Shown: positions 36,449 through 44,110 of the stretch, one piece after another
Position numbering within the stretch: position 1 is the stretch's first letter
How the letters are laid out: every line of letters begins with the position of its first letter
Assembly (NCBI RefSeq): GCF_002494345.1
Contig: NZ_NXNI01000001.1
Span: 1,736,001 to 1,800,000 of the forward strand
Direction: 5' to 3'
From: Natrinema ejinorense
Lineage (GTDB): Archaea; Halobacteriota; Halobacteria; Halobacteriales; Natrialbaceae
DNA length: 64,000 nt
Notes under the pieces: model-generated
Told to the model about the DNA's origin: nothing
What the model saw: the letters and a program-made list of their open reading frames with translations, nothing else
Database searches by the model: none
Translations under genes and position numbers: made by a program

Positions 36449-36460
36449 GGGCGCTGCAGG
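36446..36460 (-). repeat. att core at the tRNA-Arg 3' end (site 4)
   Basis: GATGGGCGCTGCAGG: the last 12 bases are the 3' end of the tRNA on the minus strand. Identical copies at 20395 and 27205 and a degenerate one at 23313 mark earlier or nested insertions. Confidence 0.75.
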
Positions 36461-36522
36461 ATTTGAACCCGCGGCAGCTTGGTCCGAAGCCAAGTACTCT
36501 GTCCAGGCTGAGCTAAGCGCCC
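36449..36522 (-). tRNA. tRNA-Arg(TCG)
   Basis: 74 nt, read on the minus strand. The acceptor arms GGGCGCT/AGCGCCC pair; D-stem GCTC/GAGT; anticodon arm CTTGG-CTTCGGA-CCAAG gives anticodon TCG; T arm GCGGG-TTCAAAT-CCTGC. No intron and no encoded CCA. It remains intact because the inserted element restored its 3' end. Confidence 0.95.
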
Positions 36523-36671
36523 GCATCGCGTTATTCCGGGCGGGTCCGTATAAGTCACTCGATTTGCACCGAATGAGACAGGGACCGACACACCCCCTCT
36601 CGAGGAGTTTTCAGCCGGTGACAATCGGCTCCGGGGGTCTTTAGGTTGGGGCGCCACGGACGATGTGGGCC

Positions 36672-36854
36672 ATGACTAGAAACGAGACCCAAGTCCCAGA
36701 CGAGACGCAGTCCGGCGTGACACCCCTTGAGTTGCTCTCGGACGACGAGGGTGTCTGGACCGCCGTCCCCGCAGACGCCAGCGGCGACGAGCGGGTACGC
36801 GAGTGGCTCGAGATCGAGAGTGGCGGGCTCTGTGATCTCGAAGCGTGGCGCTGA
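36672..36854 (+). CDS. Small haloarchaeal protein, unknown function
   Basis: A 60-residue acidic protein: VTPLELLSDDEGVWTAVPADASGDERVREW, then LEIESGGLCDLEAWR. A 'TPLELL.DDEG.WT..P.d..gde....WL' pattern recurs in many haloarchaeal genomes as a short uncharacterised family. An ATG at 36663 would add three residues. Confidence 0.6.
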   Translation: MTRNETQVPDETQSGVTPLELLSDDEGVWTAVPADASGDERVREWLEIESGGLCDLEAWR

Positions 36855-37054
36855 GACGCCGGGTCGGAGCAGTGCGGTCTCCAGGGTGGGGTCCGACGCT
36901 ATTTGCGGTCGTATGTCCGTTCGAAACCGCGCGGTATGTGCCCTGAGCGCGACGAATAATACTTATTGATGGCGGTTCGGGCTGGGAGCGGAGAGACCGA
37001 GGCCGATGCTCGCGGACCGTACCGTTTAACCAGCCTGAATGACCACTGCCGGGT

Positions 37055-37909
37055 ATGACTGCCGGGGAGACGGGTCGCGGGTTGCTCGAGTTGACACGGC
37101 CGGTAAACGTGATCGCAGCGAGCGTGTTGACGTTCATCGGCTCGTTCGTCGCAGGCGGCCTCGCCGAGAAGCCGCTTGCGACCGCCACGGCGGTCGGCGC
37201 GACGGCGCTGGCGGTCGGTGCGGGCAACGCGATCAACGACTACTTCGACCGGGAGATCGACCGGATCAATCAGCCCGAGCGGGCGATCCCCCGCGGTGCG
37301 GTGAGTCCCCGCGGCGCGCTCGCGTTCAGCCTCCTGTTGTTCGCCGGTGCGGTCGCGCTCGCGGTTACCCTTCCCACGTTGGCGATCGCCATTGCGGCCG
37401 TCAATCTCTTCGCGTTGATCGCGTATACGGAACTGTTCAAGGGACTGCCCGGCCTCGGGAACGCGCTCGTCGCGTATCTGGTCGGCAGCACGTTCCTCTT
37501 CGGGGCAGCGGCGGTCGAGGAGATCGGTCCGGCGGTCGTGCTCTTCGTCCTCGCGGCAGTCGCGACGTTGACTCGAGAGATAGTCAAAGACGTCGAGGAC
37601 ATCGAGGGAGACCGCGCGGAAGGGTTGAACACGCTCCCGATCGCGATCGGGGAACGGCGAGCGCTCACCGTCGCTGCTGGCCTCCTCGTCGTCGCCGTCG
37701 TCGCGAGTCCCGTCCCCTACCTCCGTGGTGACTTCGGGCTTGCCTATCTAGTGGTCGTCGTCCCGGCTGATGCCGTCATGCTTGTCGCCGCATACGAGAG
37801 TTTCGCGGATCCAAGCAGCGGCCAATCACGTCTCAAGTACGGGATGTTTCTCGCTGCACTGGCGTTTATCGTCGGCCGCGGCGTCCGAGCCCTCCCGATC
37901 TCGCTATAG
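37055..37909 (+). CDS. Digeranylgeranylglyceryl phosphate synthase (UbiA family)
   Basis: A 284-residue membrane prenyltransferase. The first aspartate motif is NAINDYFDREIDRINQPER (Asp62, Asp65, Asp69) and the second is KDVEDIEGDRAEG near 183. About eight helices span the rest. Archaeal members with the NQPxRxIPRGxVS continuation attach the second geranylgeranyl chain to geranylgeranylglyceryl phosphate in ether-lipid synthesis. Single gene, own promoter region. Confidence 0.9.
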   Translation: MTAGETGRGLLELTRPVNVIAASVLTFIGSFVAGGLAEKPLATATAVGATALAVGAGNAINDYFDREIDRINQPERAIPRGAVSPRGALAFSLLLFAGAVALAVTLPTLAIAIAAVNLFALIAYTELFKGLPGLGNALVAYLVGSTFLFGAAAVEEIGPAVVLFVLAAVATLTREIVKDVEDIEGDRAEGLNTLPIAIGERRALTVAAGLLVVAVVASPVPYLRGDFGLAYLVVVVPADAVMLVAAYESFADPSSGQSRLKYGMFLAALAFIVGRGVRALPISL

Positions 37910-38091
37910 CAACGGGGTCGAGACGGGACGGCGCCCGAAGCCGTCCCATCGGCTTACATATGCGCTATCGGTTTTATAATCAAAAGTACTATATGCCGCT
38001 TCGCGTATTTCAATAACAACACGCCGGACACCGGAGTGGGCTATGGAACCAGTAACGGTCGCTGCCACGGCGATGGATGTGAGTATCTCGT

Positions 38092-38724
38092 ATGTATGAC
38101 CTCGCAGATGTCCTTCCGGATGCCGAACTCGATCCGGGGACGAACGTACTCGTCGCAGGCCCGCCACTGACGGGGAAACGACGGATCGCCTTCGATATCC
38201 TCGCGAGCGGCGCGAACCGCGGTGACGGGTCGATCATCGTCACCACGAAAGACAGCGCCGACAAGGTCCTCGAGAGCTTCGCCGATACCGTCTCCGAGGG
38301 GATCGAACCGGATATCGGCGTCGTTGACTGCGTCACGAAACAGCGTGGCATCGGGACGATCGACGACGACCCGCGGATCAAGTACGCCTCCTCCCCCGTC
38401 GACATGACCGGAATCGGAATCAAGCTCTCGGAGTTCCTCCAGGAGTTCTACGAGAGTCGAGGGCTCACGGAAAACCGGGTCCTCTTGCATTCGGTCTCGA
38501 CGCTGTTGATGTACTCCGACCTCCAGACGGTCTTCCGGTTCCTTCACGTCTTTACGGGACGGATCCAGAGCGCCGACGCGCTGGGGGTCTACGTCATCGA
38601 CTCGACCGCCCACGACGACCAGACGATGAACACGCTCAAACAGCTGTTCGACGCCGTCATCGAACTCGAGGAGTCGGCCGACGGCGACGAGCCCACGATT
38701 CGGACTGCCGGTCTCTCACCGTAG
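38092..38724 (+). CDS. RAD55/KaiC-like RecA-superfamily ATPase
   Basis: A 210-residue protein with Walker A GPPLTGKRR near residue 24 and a RecA-type core (LLHSVSTLLMYSDLQTVFRF; VYVIDSTAHDDQ). Haloarchaea carry several such short KaiC-like proteins, some acting as transcription or signalling factors. There is no DNA-binding extension. Strong acidic core-type codon use. Function not assigned. Confidence 0.8.
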   Translation: MYDLADVLPDAELDPGTNVLVAGPPLTGKRRIAFDILASGANRGDGSIIVTTKDSADKVLESFADTVSEGIEPDIGVVDCVTKQRGIGTIDDDPRIKYASSPVDMTGIGIKLSEFLQEFYESRGLTENRVLLHSVSTLLMYSDLQTVFRFLHVFTGRIQSADALGVYVIDSTAHDDQTMNTLKQLFDAVIELEESADGDEPTIRTAGLSP

Positions 38725-38892
38725 TGGAACGCGAGCGCTGGGCCGACGACTCGCTCGGGACTGTCGACTGACACGGTTTGCTGTCCCGATGTCCCGGTGA
38801 GACCGCAGGGTGGTCCCGGTCCCACCGGCACTGACGGACAGGAGACCGAATGAACCCCGAGAGGTTTACTGATCGAACCCATACGGTCACGC

Positions 38893-39303
38893 ATGCCAGT
38901 TGACTCCCCGGAGGAACTCGAGGAGATACTCGCGTACGACACCATCGCCGTCGTCGGCTGCTCGAGCACACCTGGAAAAGCGGCCCACGACGTGCCGAAG
39001 TACCTGCTCGAACACGGCTACGACGTCATTCCGGTCAACCCGTTCGCCGACGAAATCTTCGGCCGGGACGTCTACGACTCCCTCGCGGACGTCGAGGCAG
39101 AGATCGACGTGGTCTGTATTTTTCGACCCAGCGACGAGGTCAGTGAGATCGTCGATGCAGCCCTCGAGCGCGACGACGTGGCGGCGATTTGGACCCAGCA
39201 AGGCATTCGCGACGACGAGGCAGCGGCCCGCGCGGAAACCGACGGTCGGGCCGTCGTTCAGGATCAGTGTATGAAGGTACAACACCGGCGGCTCGTCGCC
39301 TGA
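38893..39303 (+). CDS. CoA-binding-domain protein
   Basis: A 136-residue Rossmann protein: TIAVVGCSSTPGKAAHDVPK, YLLEHGYDVIPVNPFADEI, VCIFRPSDEV and AIWTQQGI. This is the CoA_binding_2 family (YccU-like), often annotated as a succinyl-CoA synthetase-like CoA-binding protein. It has no catalytic domain and its physiological role is not settled. Confidence 0.88.
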   Translation: MPVDSPEELEEILAYDTIAVVGCSSTPGKAAHDVPKYLLEHGYDVIPVNPFADEIFGRDVYDSLADVEAEIDVVCIFRPSDEVSEIVDAALERDDVAAIWTQQGIRDDEAAARAETDGRAVVQDQCMKVQHRRLVA

Positions 39304-39405
39304 GGAGGAATCCGGCGCGACGAACGGGCCGTCGACGCTGCGTCCGACTCGATTCGACCGCGCCGACGCGTTTTCGACGGCGGAGAGGCGGCACGTCCCG
39401 TGGCG

Positions 39406-39747
39406 CTATTCTGCCGGCGTGTCGGCTGTGGTCGCGTCGTCCGTTGACTCCGAGTTCGCCGTCGTTTCGGCGTCCTCGGCGTCGGCGTCGGCCTCGAGTT
39501 CGGCGTCGTCGATCGCCGCGTCGGCCAGGATCGCCTCCCCATCGATCCCCTGCTCGTCGGCGATCGCGAGCAAGAGCGCGCGCTGCTCGGTGAGTTGGTG
39601 GTCCATGCGCGTGACCGTATCGTGGGTTTCGTCCGTCTTCTCTTCCAGCCCGGTGACCCGTTGCTGGAGTTTCTGTACCTGTTTGTACATCGCTTCGGCC
39701 CGGTCCGAAAGCGCCTGAATCTTCTTTGCAGTGCTGCCGAGTCCCAT
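39406..39747 (-). CDS. DUF5798-like coiled-coil protein
   Basis: A 113-residue protein. MGLGSTAKKIQALSDRAEAM and YKQVQKLQQRVTGLEEKTDET form a continuous coiled coil (about 3-65), then an acidic Asp/Glu/Ala/Thr tail. The start at 39747 was chosen over an upstream ATG because the coiled coil begins there. Haloarchaea-restricted; function unknown. Confidence 0.7.
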   Translation of the reverse strand: MGLGSTAKKIQALSDRAEAMYKQVQKLQQRVTGLEEKTDETHDTVTRMDHQLTEQRALLLAIADEQGIDGEAILADAAIDDAELEADADAEDAETTANSESTDDATTADTPAE

Positions 39748-39892
39748 ACCTGTCCGATGTGTTGGGGAACTAATGGGCCTTTTCCTCCGTTGCAGTCGAT
39801 CGACTGGAACGTCATATGCTACCAATGGACATTATCCGATGAATTTATCACGAAGCGCCGACAATCATCTACTGAATTCGAGGTGATTAGCC

Positions 39893-40261
39893 ATGGTGCG
39901 AACGAGCCCACCAAGCACATGGATGCAAGGCCTCGACCTGCCCTCCCAACTGTTCGGTGACGCTGGTGGCAGCGACTACGAACTGTACGAGGAGGACGAC
40001 GAGTTCGTCCTCACGATCGACATGCCGGGCTTCGAAACCGACGAGATCGATCTGGCGTGGGACGACGGCATCCTGAACGTCGCCGCCGAGCACTCCGACG
40101 AGAGTCGCGGCCGGAAGAAGACCTACCATCGTCGGTTCCGCTTCCCCAAGGTGATCGACGACGAGGAGATCGCCGCCGAGTACACGAACGGCGTCCTCGA
40201 GGTCCGGCTGCCGACCGCCGACTCGACCACCCAGGGGAAGGAGATCCCACTCGAGGGGTAA
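39893..40261 (+). CDS. Hsp20/alpha-crystallin small heat-shock protein
   Basis: A 122-residue protein. The alpha-crystallin domain spans about 30-115: YELYEEDDEFVLTIDMPGFE, ILNVAAEHSDESRG, YHRRFRFPKVIDDEEIAAEY and NGVLEVRLPTA. It would hold unfolding proteins in the cytoplasm. Internal Met11 (39923) is a possible shorter start. Confidence 0.9.
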   Translation: MVRTSPPSTWMQGLDLPSQLFGDAGGSDYELYEEDDEFVLTIDMPGFETDEIDLAWDDGILNVAAEHSDESRGRKKTYHRRFRFPKVIDDEEIAAEYTNGVLEVRLPTADSTTQGKEIPLEG

Positions 40262-40480
40262 CCGCCCCCGAACTCGGCACGGGCGAACCGAGCGTCGCCG
40301 TTGCCACCACGTCCACTCCGGTGAATCGTTTCCCGGGACCACCCCAGTGAACCACCTCCGCGTCGACCGTTCGACTCTCGCACGTCGGCCGGTCGGCTCC
40401 TGTCCTGAATCCGTCGTTTGACGTTCGACCGCGTCGACGAACGGCACCGATACGAACGTCCAAAGCACGCCACAGTGTCC

Positions 40481-41061
40481 ATGCGACTCCGCGTGAAACC
40501 ACTCGAACGGAAGGACGCAGGCAGTGGCCTGGCCGCGATCGACCGCGAGACGATGGCCGAACTCGGGGTCTCGAGCGGCGAGTTCGTCGCGATCGAGGGT
40601 CCCGACGGGCGCGTCGTCGCGCGCGTCTGGCCAGGGCGTAGCGAGGACACCGGTCGGGGTATCGTCCGCATCGACGGCCGGCTCCGACAGGCCGCCGGCG
40701 TTCGGATCGACGATGCGGTGACGGTCGAGGCGGCCGACATCGAACAGGCCGAGCGAATCGCGCTCGCGCTGCCCGGGAACGTTCGCAGTCAGGGCGACGT
40801 CGGCTCCTACCTGGAGGACAAACTCTCCGAGCGAGCCGTCAGCGCCGGCGACACGTTCTCGCTGTCGCTTGGCTTCGGCCTCATCTCGACGCGCTCCGGC
40901 CGGCAGCTGCCGATCACGGCCGTCGTATCGGTCCCGGCGATTCCCTGTCGGTCGATGTCGGCGATCGCGACGAGTGGCACGTCGTCCTCTCGGGAACGGT
41001 TCCCGGAACCGACGAGCGCTGGACCGAGTTCAACGTCGGTCCCGAGCGGTTCGACGGGTGA
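40481..41061 (+). pseudogene. Orphan CDC48 N-domain protein with an apparent frameshift
   Basis: MRLRVKPLERKDAGSGLAAI begins a double-psi barrel (LGVSSGEFVAIEG; GRGIVRIDGRLRQAAGV; IDDAVTVE), followed by the second CDC48 N subdomain (RIALALPGNV; YLEDKLSERAVSAGDTFSLS). No AAA ATPase follows. Near 40915 coding character switches frame: the original frame turns Ser/Pro-rich, while the next frame reads RIGPGDSLSVDVGDRDEWHV, then VLSGTVPGTDERW, to a stop at 41061. One base change would join them. If the frame is kept open the protein runs to 41176. It could be a true single N-domain adaptor or a decayed gene. Confidence 0.6.
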
Positions 41062-41172
41062 TCGAAGATGGACCGAGCCATCGACTCCCACGGGCGTATC
41101 GCTCTCGGGGGTGGTTCACCGGCCATCGACCGGACGGTTCCCCCGCAAACCGACAGTAATTTTACCGAATGG

Positions 41173-41535
41173 ATGACGGATACGGACGACGTGACGGCGG
41201 AGTTAGACTTCAAGACGCTCGCCGAGGTGCTCGACGACGACTACGCCAGGGACGTGTTACGGGCGACGAGTCGCACCCCAATGACCGTCCAAGAGTTACG
41301 GGACGTGTCGGAGGCATCGCCGTCGACGCTGTACCGCCGCGTCGAGCGGTTGCAGCGGGTCGGTCTCCTCGAGCGACAGACGCGGCCGCGACGCGACGGT
41401 CACCACGATACGGTGTATGCGGCGAACCTGTCGGGGATCCACATTACGTTAGACGACGGCCACTTCGAGTTCGAACTGGACCGGCCGAGCGAGGACGTCG
41501 CGGACAGGCTTCAGCAGCTCTGGAGTGATTTCTGA
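41173..41535 (+). CDS. Winged-helix regulator
   Basis: A 120-residue ArsR-like wHTH: LAEVLDDDYARDVLRATSRT, PMTVQELRDVSEASPSTLYRRVERLQ and VGLLERQTRPRRDGHHDTVY. Its stop codon overlaps the ATG of the small membrane protein by one base (TGATG), a two-gene cassette seen often in haloarchaea. It probably regulates its own operon in response to the membrane partner. Confidence 0.85.
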   Translation: MTDTDDVTAELDFKTLAEVLDDDYARDVLRATSRTPMTVQELRDVSEASPSTLYRRVERLQRVGLLERQTRPRRDGHHDTVYAANLSGIHITLDDGHFEFELDRPSEDVADRLQQLWSDF

Positions 41536-41861
41536 TGGCCCTGGAACGGATCGTCTTCGGCCTTCGCGTGGTCGAACTCCTCGCCGGCGTCTTCGCGGCC
41601 GGGTCAGCCGGCGTCGGCCTCTACATCGGCTATCAGGCGTTCAGGGGTCTGCAACGCCACAGTGATCCGTCGATGTGGTATCTCGGCGTCGGACTGATCC
41701 TGCTGACGACCGTGACCTACACGTTCACCTTTCTTGGGTCCCTGCTGGTTCACTTGCGTCTCATGTCCCTTCCACAGCAAGATTACTTCTCGACGGTCGC
41801 CCACGTCCTGCAGTTCGCCGGACTGTGCTGTCTCGCGTATGCGATGCACCGGCGAGGGTAG
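41535..41861 (+). CDS. Small membrane protein paired with wHTH (DUF7521-like)
   Basis: A 108-residue protein with three hydrophobic helices (about 8-32, 45-68 and 84-105). It is translationally coupled to the preceding regulator (overlap of one base). The pairing is common in haloarchaea; function unknown, perhaps a membrane signal input. Confidence 0.75.
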   Translation: MALERIVFGLRVVELLAGVFAAGSAGVGLYIGYQAFRGLQRHSDPSMWYLGVGLILLTTVTYTFTFLGSLLVHLRLMSLPQQDYFSTVAHVLQFAGLCCLAYAMHRRG

Positions 41862-41941
41862 CGGACAGGAAGCGGATGCCGCCCGTTTCCGGCCTCGACC
41901 TGCTTCGACTGCTCGTTCGAAACCGAAGCGGAGGTGCCTCG

Positions 41942-42793
41942 TCAGGCTCCCGTCGACGGCCGCACCGGACGGCAGCGCTTGTGACTCGTCCGCTCGGACC
42001 ACGTCTCGAGTCGCTCGATTAGTTTCACGTCGACGCCGGCCCGTTCGGCGACGACTGCCGCATCGACGCCCTCGTCGATTCTGCAACGAAGGATTCGATC
42101 GACGGTTTCGGGGTCGACATCGAGTTCCGTCGCCGGCGATTCGCCCGGGTGAAGCGGCGACCCCGACGTCTCGACGGTCAACTCCTCGGGGATCCCGACG
42201 GCTCGAGCGAGCGCCTCGACTTCGGTTCGGTAGAGGTCGCCGAACAGGAGGCAGTCGGCACCCGTCTCGCCGTGTTTCGTGACCGAGCCGAGAAGCGACT
42301 GCGTGCGGTTGACCGTTCCCACGACGAGCGCGTTCGTCGTGTTCGCGACGTAGTACGCACAGGCCATCCGAAGCCGTGACAGCGCGTTGTTCGTCGCGAC
42401 CAGGTCGTCGGCCGGTCCGTCGGAGCCACCGACCGTCTCCTGAAACGCGGCCAAGACCGGCTGGAGTTGCATGCGCCTGTGTTCGATGCCAAGCGCCGTC
42501 GCGATCGCCTCCGCGTTTCGGGACACCGCCTCGTGACTCAGAAACGCCGGCATCACGAGACCCGTTACGCGATCCTGTCCGACAGCCTCGACTGCGAACG
42601 TCGCTGCCAACGCCGTCTCGACGCCGCCGTCGAGGCTCACGACCAGACGGTCCGCGCCGGCATCGGCGACCCGTTCCTCGAGGAACCGGGGGAGTCGCTC
42701 CCGGAGCCGTGCCAGCGCGTCGTCGGTGGTCGCGAGTCCGTCCGAACTGCGGGGGAGATCGGCGAGGGGCGCGTCGGAATCGGCCATCGTCAT
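41942..42793 (-). CDS. NadE-family protein with degraded active-site motifs
   Basis: A 283-residue protein of the NAD synthetase fold. The PP-loop, usually SGGxDS, reads LVVSLDGGVETALAATF, so both serines and the aspartate are replaced (Asp, Glu, Thr). The later GNRSE...TKYGD motif reads GTVNRTQSLLGSVTKHGET. Overall family order (LYRTEV; GSPLHPGESPATELD; LDVDPETVDRIL) is kept. It is probably a non-canonical paralogue rather than the cell's main NAD synthetase, or a pseudoenzyme. No partner gene is adjacent. Confidence 0.8.
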   Translation of the reverse strand: MTMADSDAPLADLPRSSDGLATTDDALARLRERLPRFLEERVADAGADRLVVSLDGGVETALAATFAVEAVGQDRVTGLVMPAFLSHEAVSRNAEAIATALGIEHRRMQLQPVLAAFQETVGGSDGPADDLVATNNALSRLRMACAYYVANTTNALVVGTVNRTQSLLGSVTKHGETGADCLLFGDLYRTEVEALARAVGIPEELTVETSGSPLHPGESPATELDVDPETVDRILRCRIDEGVDAAVVAERAGVDVKLIERLETWSERTSHKRCRPVRPSTGA

Positions 42794-43321
42794 CGGACTG
42801 GCGAGGCGACGACCCCTCGAGCGACGGTCCTCCGTTGGACGCCGGGACGGTCACAGCGATCTCCCGGCCAGAGGCCGGAGAACGGACGGTCGACGGCTAT
42901 ATCGTGGAGTCGATAGCTCATCGTTCACTCGAGGGAGGCCGGTCACGCGATATAACAGTTTCTGACCAAATGATTAGCCAATTGCCGAGGATTGGTGGAC
43001 TATACTACAATATATATCCGGAAAAGTATTGTAACATCCAAAATATTCGGCCACAAAAAAAAAAGATGAACGAACTCGACGCGGGCCGGGTCGATTCCGA
43101 GACGGAATCGTCCCGCGGTGTCAATCGGTGTTCGTCCCGCTCGATATTCACTCCGGCGTGCCGACCGGCGTCCCTACCGGACGCGATCTCGTGCCGCGAG
43201 CGACGGTCTGGCGGGGGATTCGCACCAACCGCCTGTGGTACCCCTCGAATCGCTCGATCGCCGCTGGCTCGGGCGGTTCGCGAGACGAAAGGCCCTTAAG
43301 TACCAGTCGTCTACAATGAGA
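42794..43321. other. Intergenic region upstream of the SRP RNA
   Basis: No convincing gene is seen. An AT-rich stretch at 42950-43070 ends in ten consecutive A (43055-43064), which on the minus strand would be a T-run terminator, but no minus-strand gene precedes it. The last 40 bp are the SRP RNA promoter. Confidence 0.5.
43286..43302 (+). promoter_or_regulatory. Promoter (BRE/TATA) of the SRP RNA
   Basis: CTTAAGTA at 43295-43302 lies about 24 nt upstream of the predicted RNA 5' end, preceded by the purine-rich CGAAAGG expected of a BRE. Confidence 0.6.
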
Positions 43322-43627
43322 TGGACTAGGTCGGGCAGTTTGGCCCTGCTCGTTACCCGCGCTATGGTCATCAGCGGGGACCGAACACCGTGGGCGTCCG
43401 GTCAGACCGGCCGGGGCCTCGGGAGCCAACATGGAAGCCTCGTCCGTCGGGGACAGCGGTCTACGATGGCCGTCCGCAGGGACGACCCATCGTGGTTAGT
43501 CGGCGACAGCCCATCAGGCGCGGAAGCGAGCAGTGGACCGCCGGACACCTGTCGCTCGACGGGTCGCGGGGTGGAGAAGGCAACCGAGATTCCCCCGTCC
43601 GGAACGCCGGGCAACCGTGGCCGTCCA
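43322..43627 (+). ncRNA. 7S signal recognition particle RNA
   Basis: About 306 nt. TGGAC at the 5' end pairs with GTCCA at the 3' end. The helix 8 signature CAGGCGCGGAAGCGAGCAG (43515-43533) has the GGAA tetraloop and asymmetric loop bound by SRP54. CGAACACCGTGGGCGTCCGG and the long complementary 5' and 3' strands (helix 5) match haloarchaeal 7S RNA. It targets ribosomes making membrane proteins to the Sec channel. The ends are inferred from pairing, so may be off by a few bases. Confidence 0.88.
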
Positions 43628-43774
43628 CACTCATACTATTTCGAGTCCGACAGTACTATTCGATTGCTGAGTCCGATCTCCGCGACGGCGTCGACGGAAC
43701 CCGGTACGAGTTGCGCCACGCTCGAGGCGAGGCCGCGTCGAGAGCCGGACTCCTCTAGTAACAACTGTACCGAT

Positions 43775-43813
43775 GTACGCCTGATCGCACGACAGCTGTG
43801 CGATCAGGCGTGC
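43775..43813. repeat. REP-like palindrome, copy C (perfect stem)
   Basis: ACGCCTGATCGCAC, loop GACAGCT, GTGCGATCAGGCGT: a perfect 14-bp stem. It is the cleanest of three related palindromes in the window and lies between the SRP RNA and the BKACE operon. Confidence 0.75.
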
Positions 43814-43876
43814 ATTGCCTTGCAGTGGCTCCGGGAGAACGACGGTTGTTAACACCCTTCTGTCGTACCGGACCGT

Positions 43877-44110
43877 ATGGTGTGTCCATACCTGGAATAC
43901 AGGGACGAGTCGGCCGACCGCGGTCCGTTCGACGAGGCGCGGGCGTACTGTACGGCGGCAGATCGGTTCGTCCAGCCGATGCGGGCCGACATCTGTACCG
44001 ATCGCTACGAGCTCGTCCACGAGCGCGACTGCGAGATCTATCGCGACCACGACGACGGACTCGCGGAGAACGACCCTCGAGCGACGGCCCCGGAGGACGA
44101 TCACGAATGA
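43877..44110 (+). CDS. Small cysteine-containing protein coupled to a BKACE gene
   Basis: A 77-residue protein with four cysteines (Cys3 in MVCPYLEYR, Cys25, Cys40, Cys52) at regular spacing, suggesting a metal or cluster site. Its TGA overlaps the ATG of the downstream enzyme (ATGA), so the two are translationally coupled and probably function together. I do not recognise the family. Confidence 0.7.
   Translation: MVCPYLEYRDESADRGPFDEARAYCTAADRFVQPMRADICTDRYELVHERDCEIYRDHDDGLAENDPRATAPEDDHE

Noticed and set aside
43055-43064. Run of ten A, a T-run terminator on the minus strand
   Set aside because: No minus-strand gene lies upstream of it, so a terminator role has no support.
42376-43299. 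307-codon plus-strand frame across the nadE start and SRP promoter
   Set aside because: Arg/Pro/Ser-rich, crosses a poly-A run and AT-rich promoter DNA, no family pattern.
43118-43852. 244-codon frame over the SRP RNA locus
   Set aside because: The region is explained by the 7S RNA, whose helix 8 and terminal pairing are clear.
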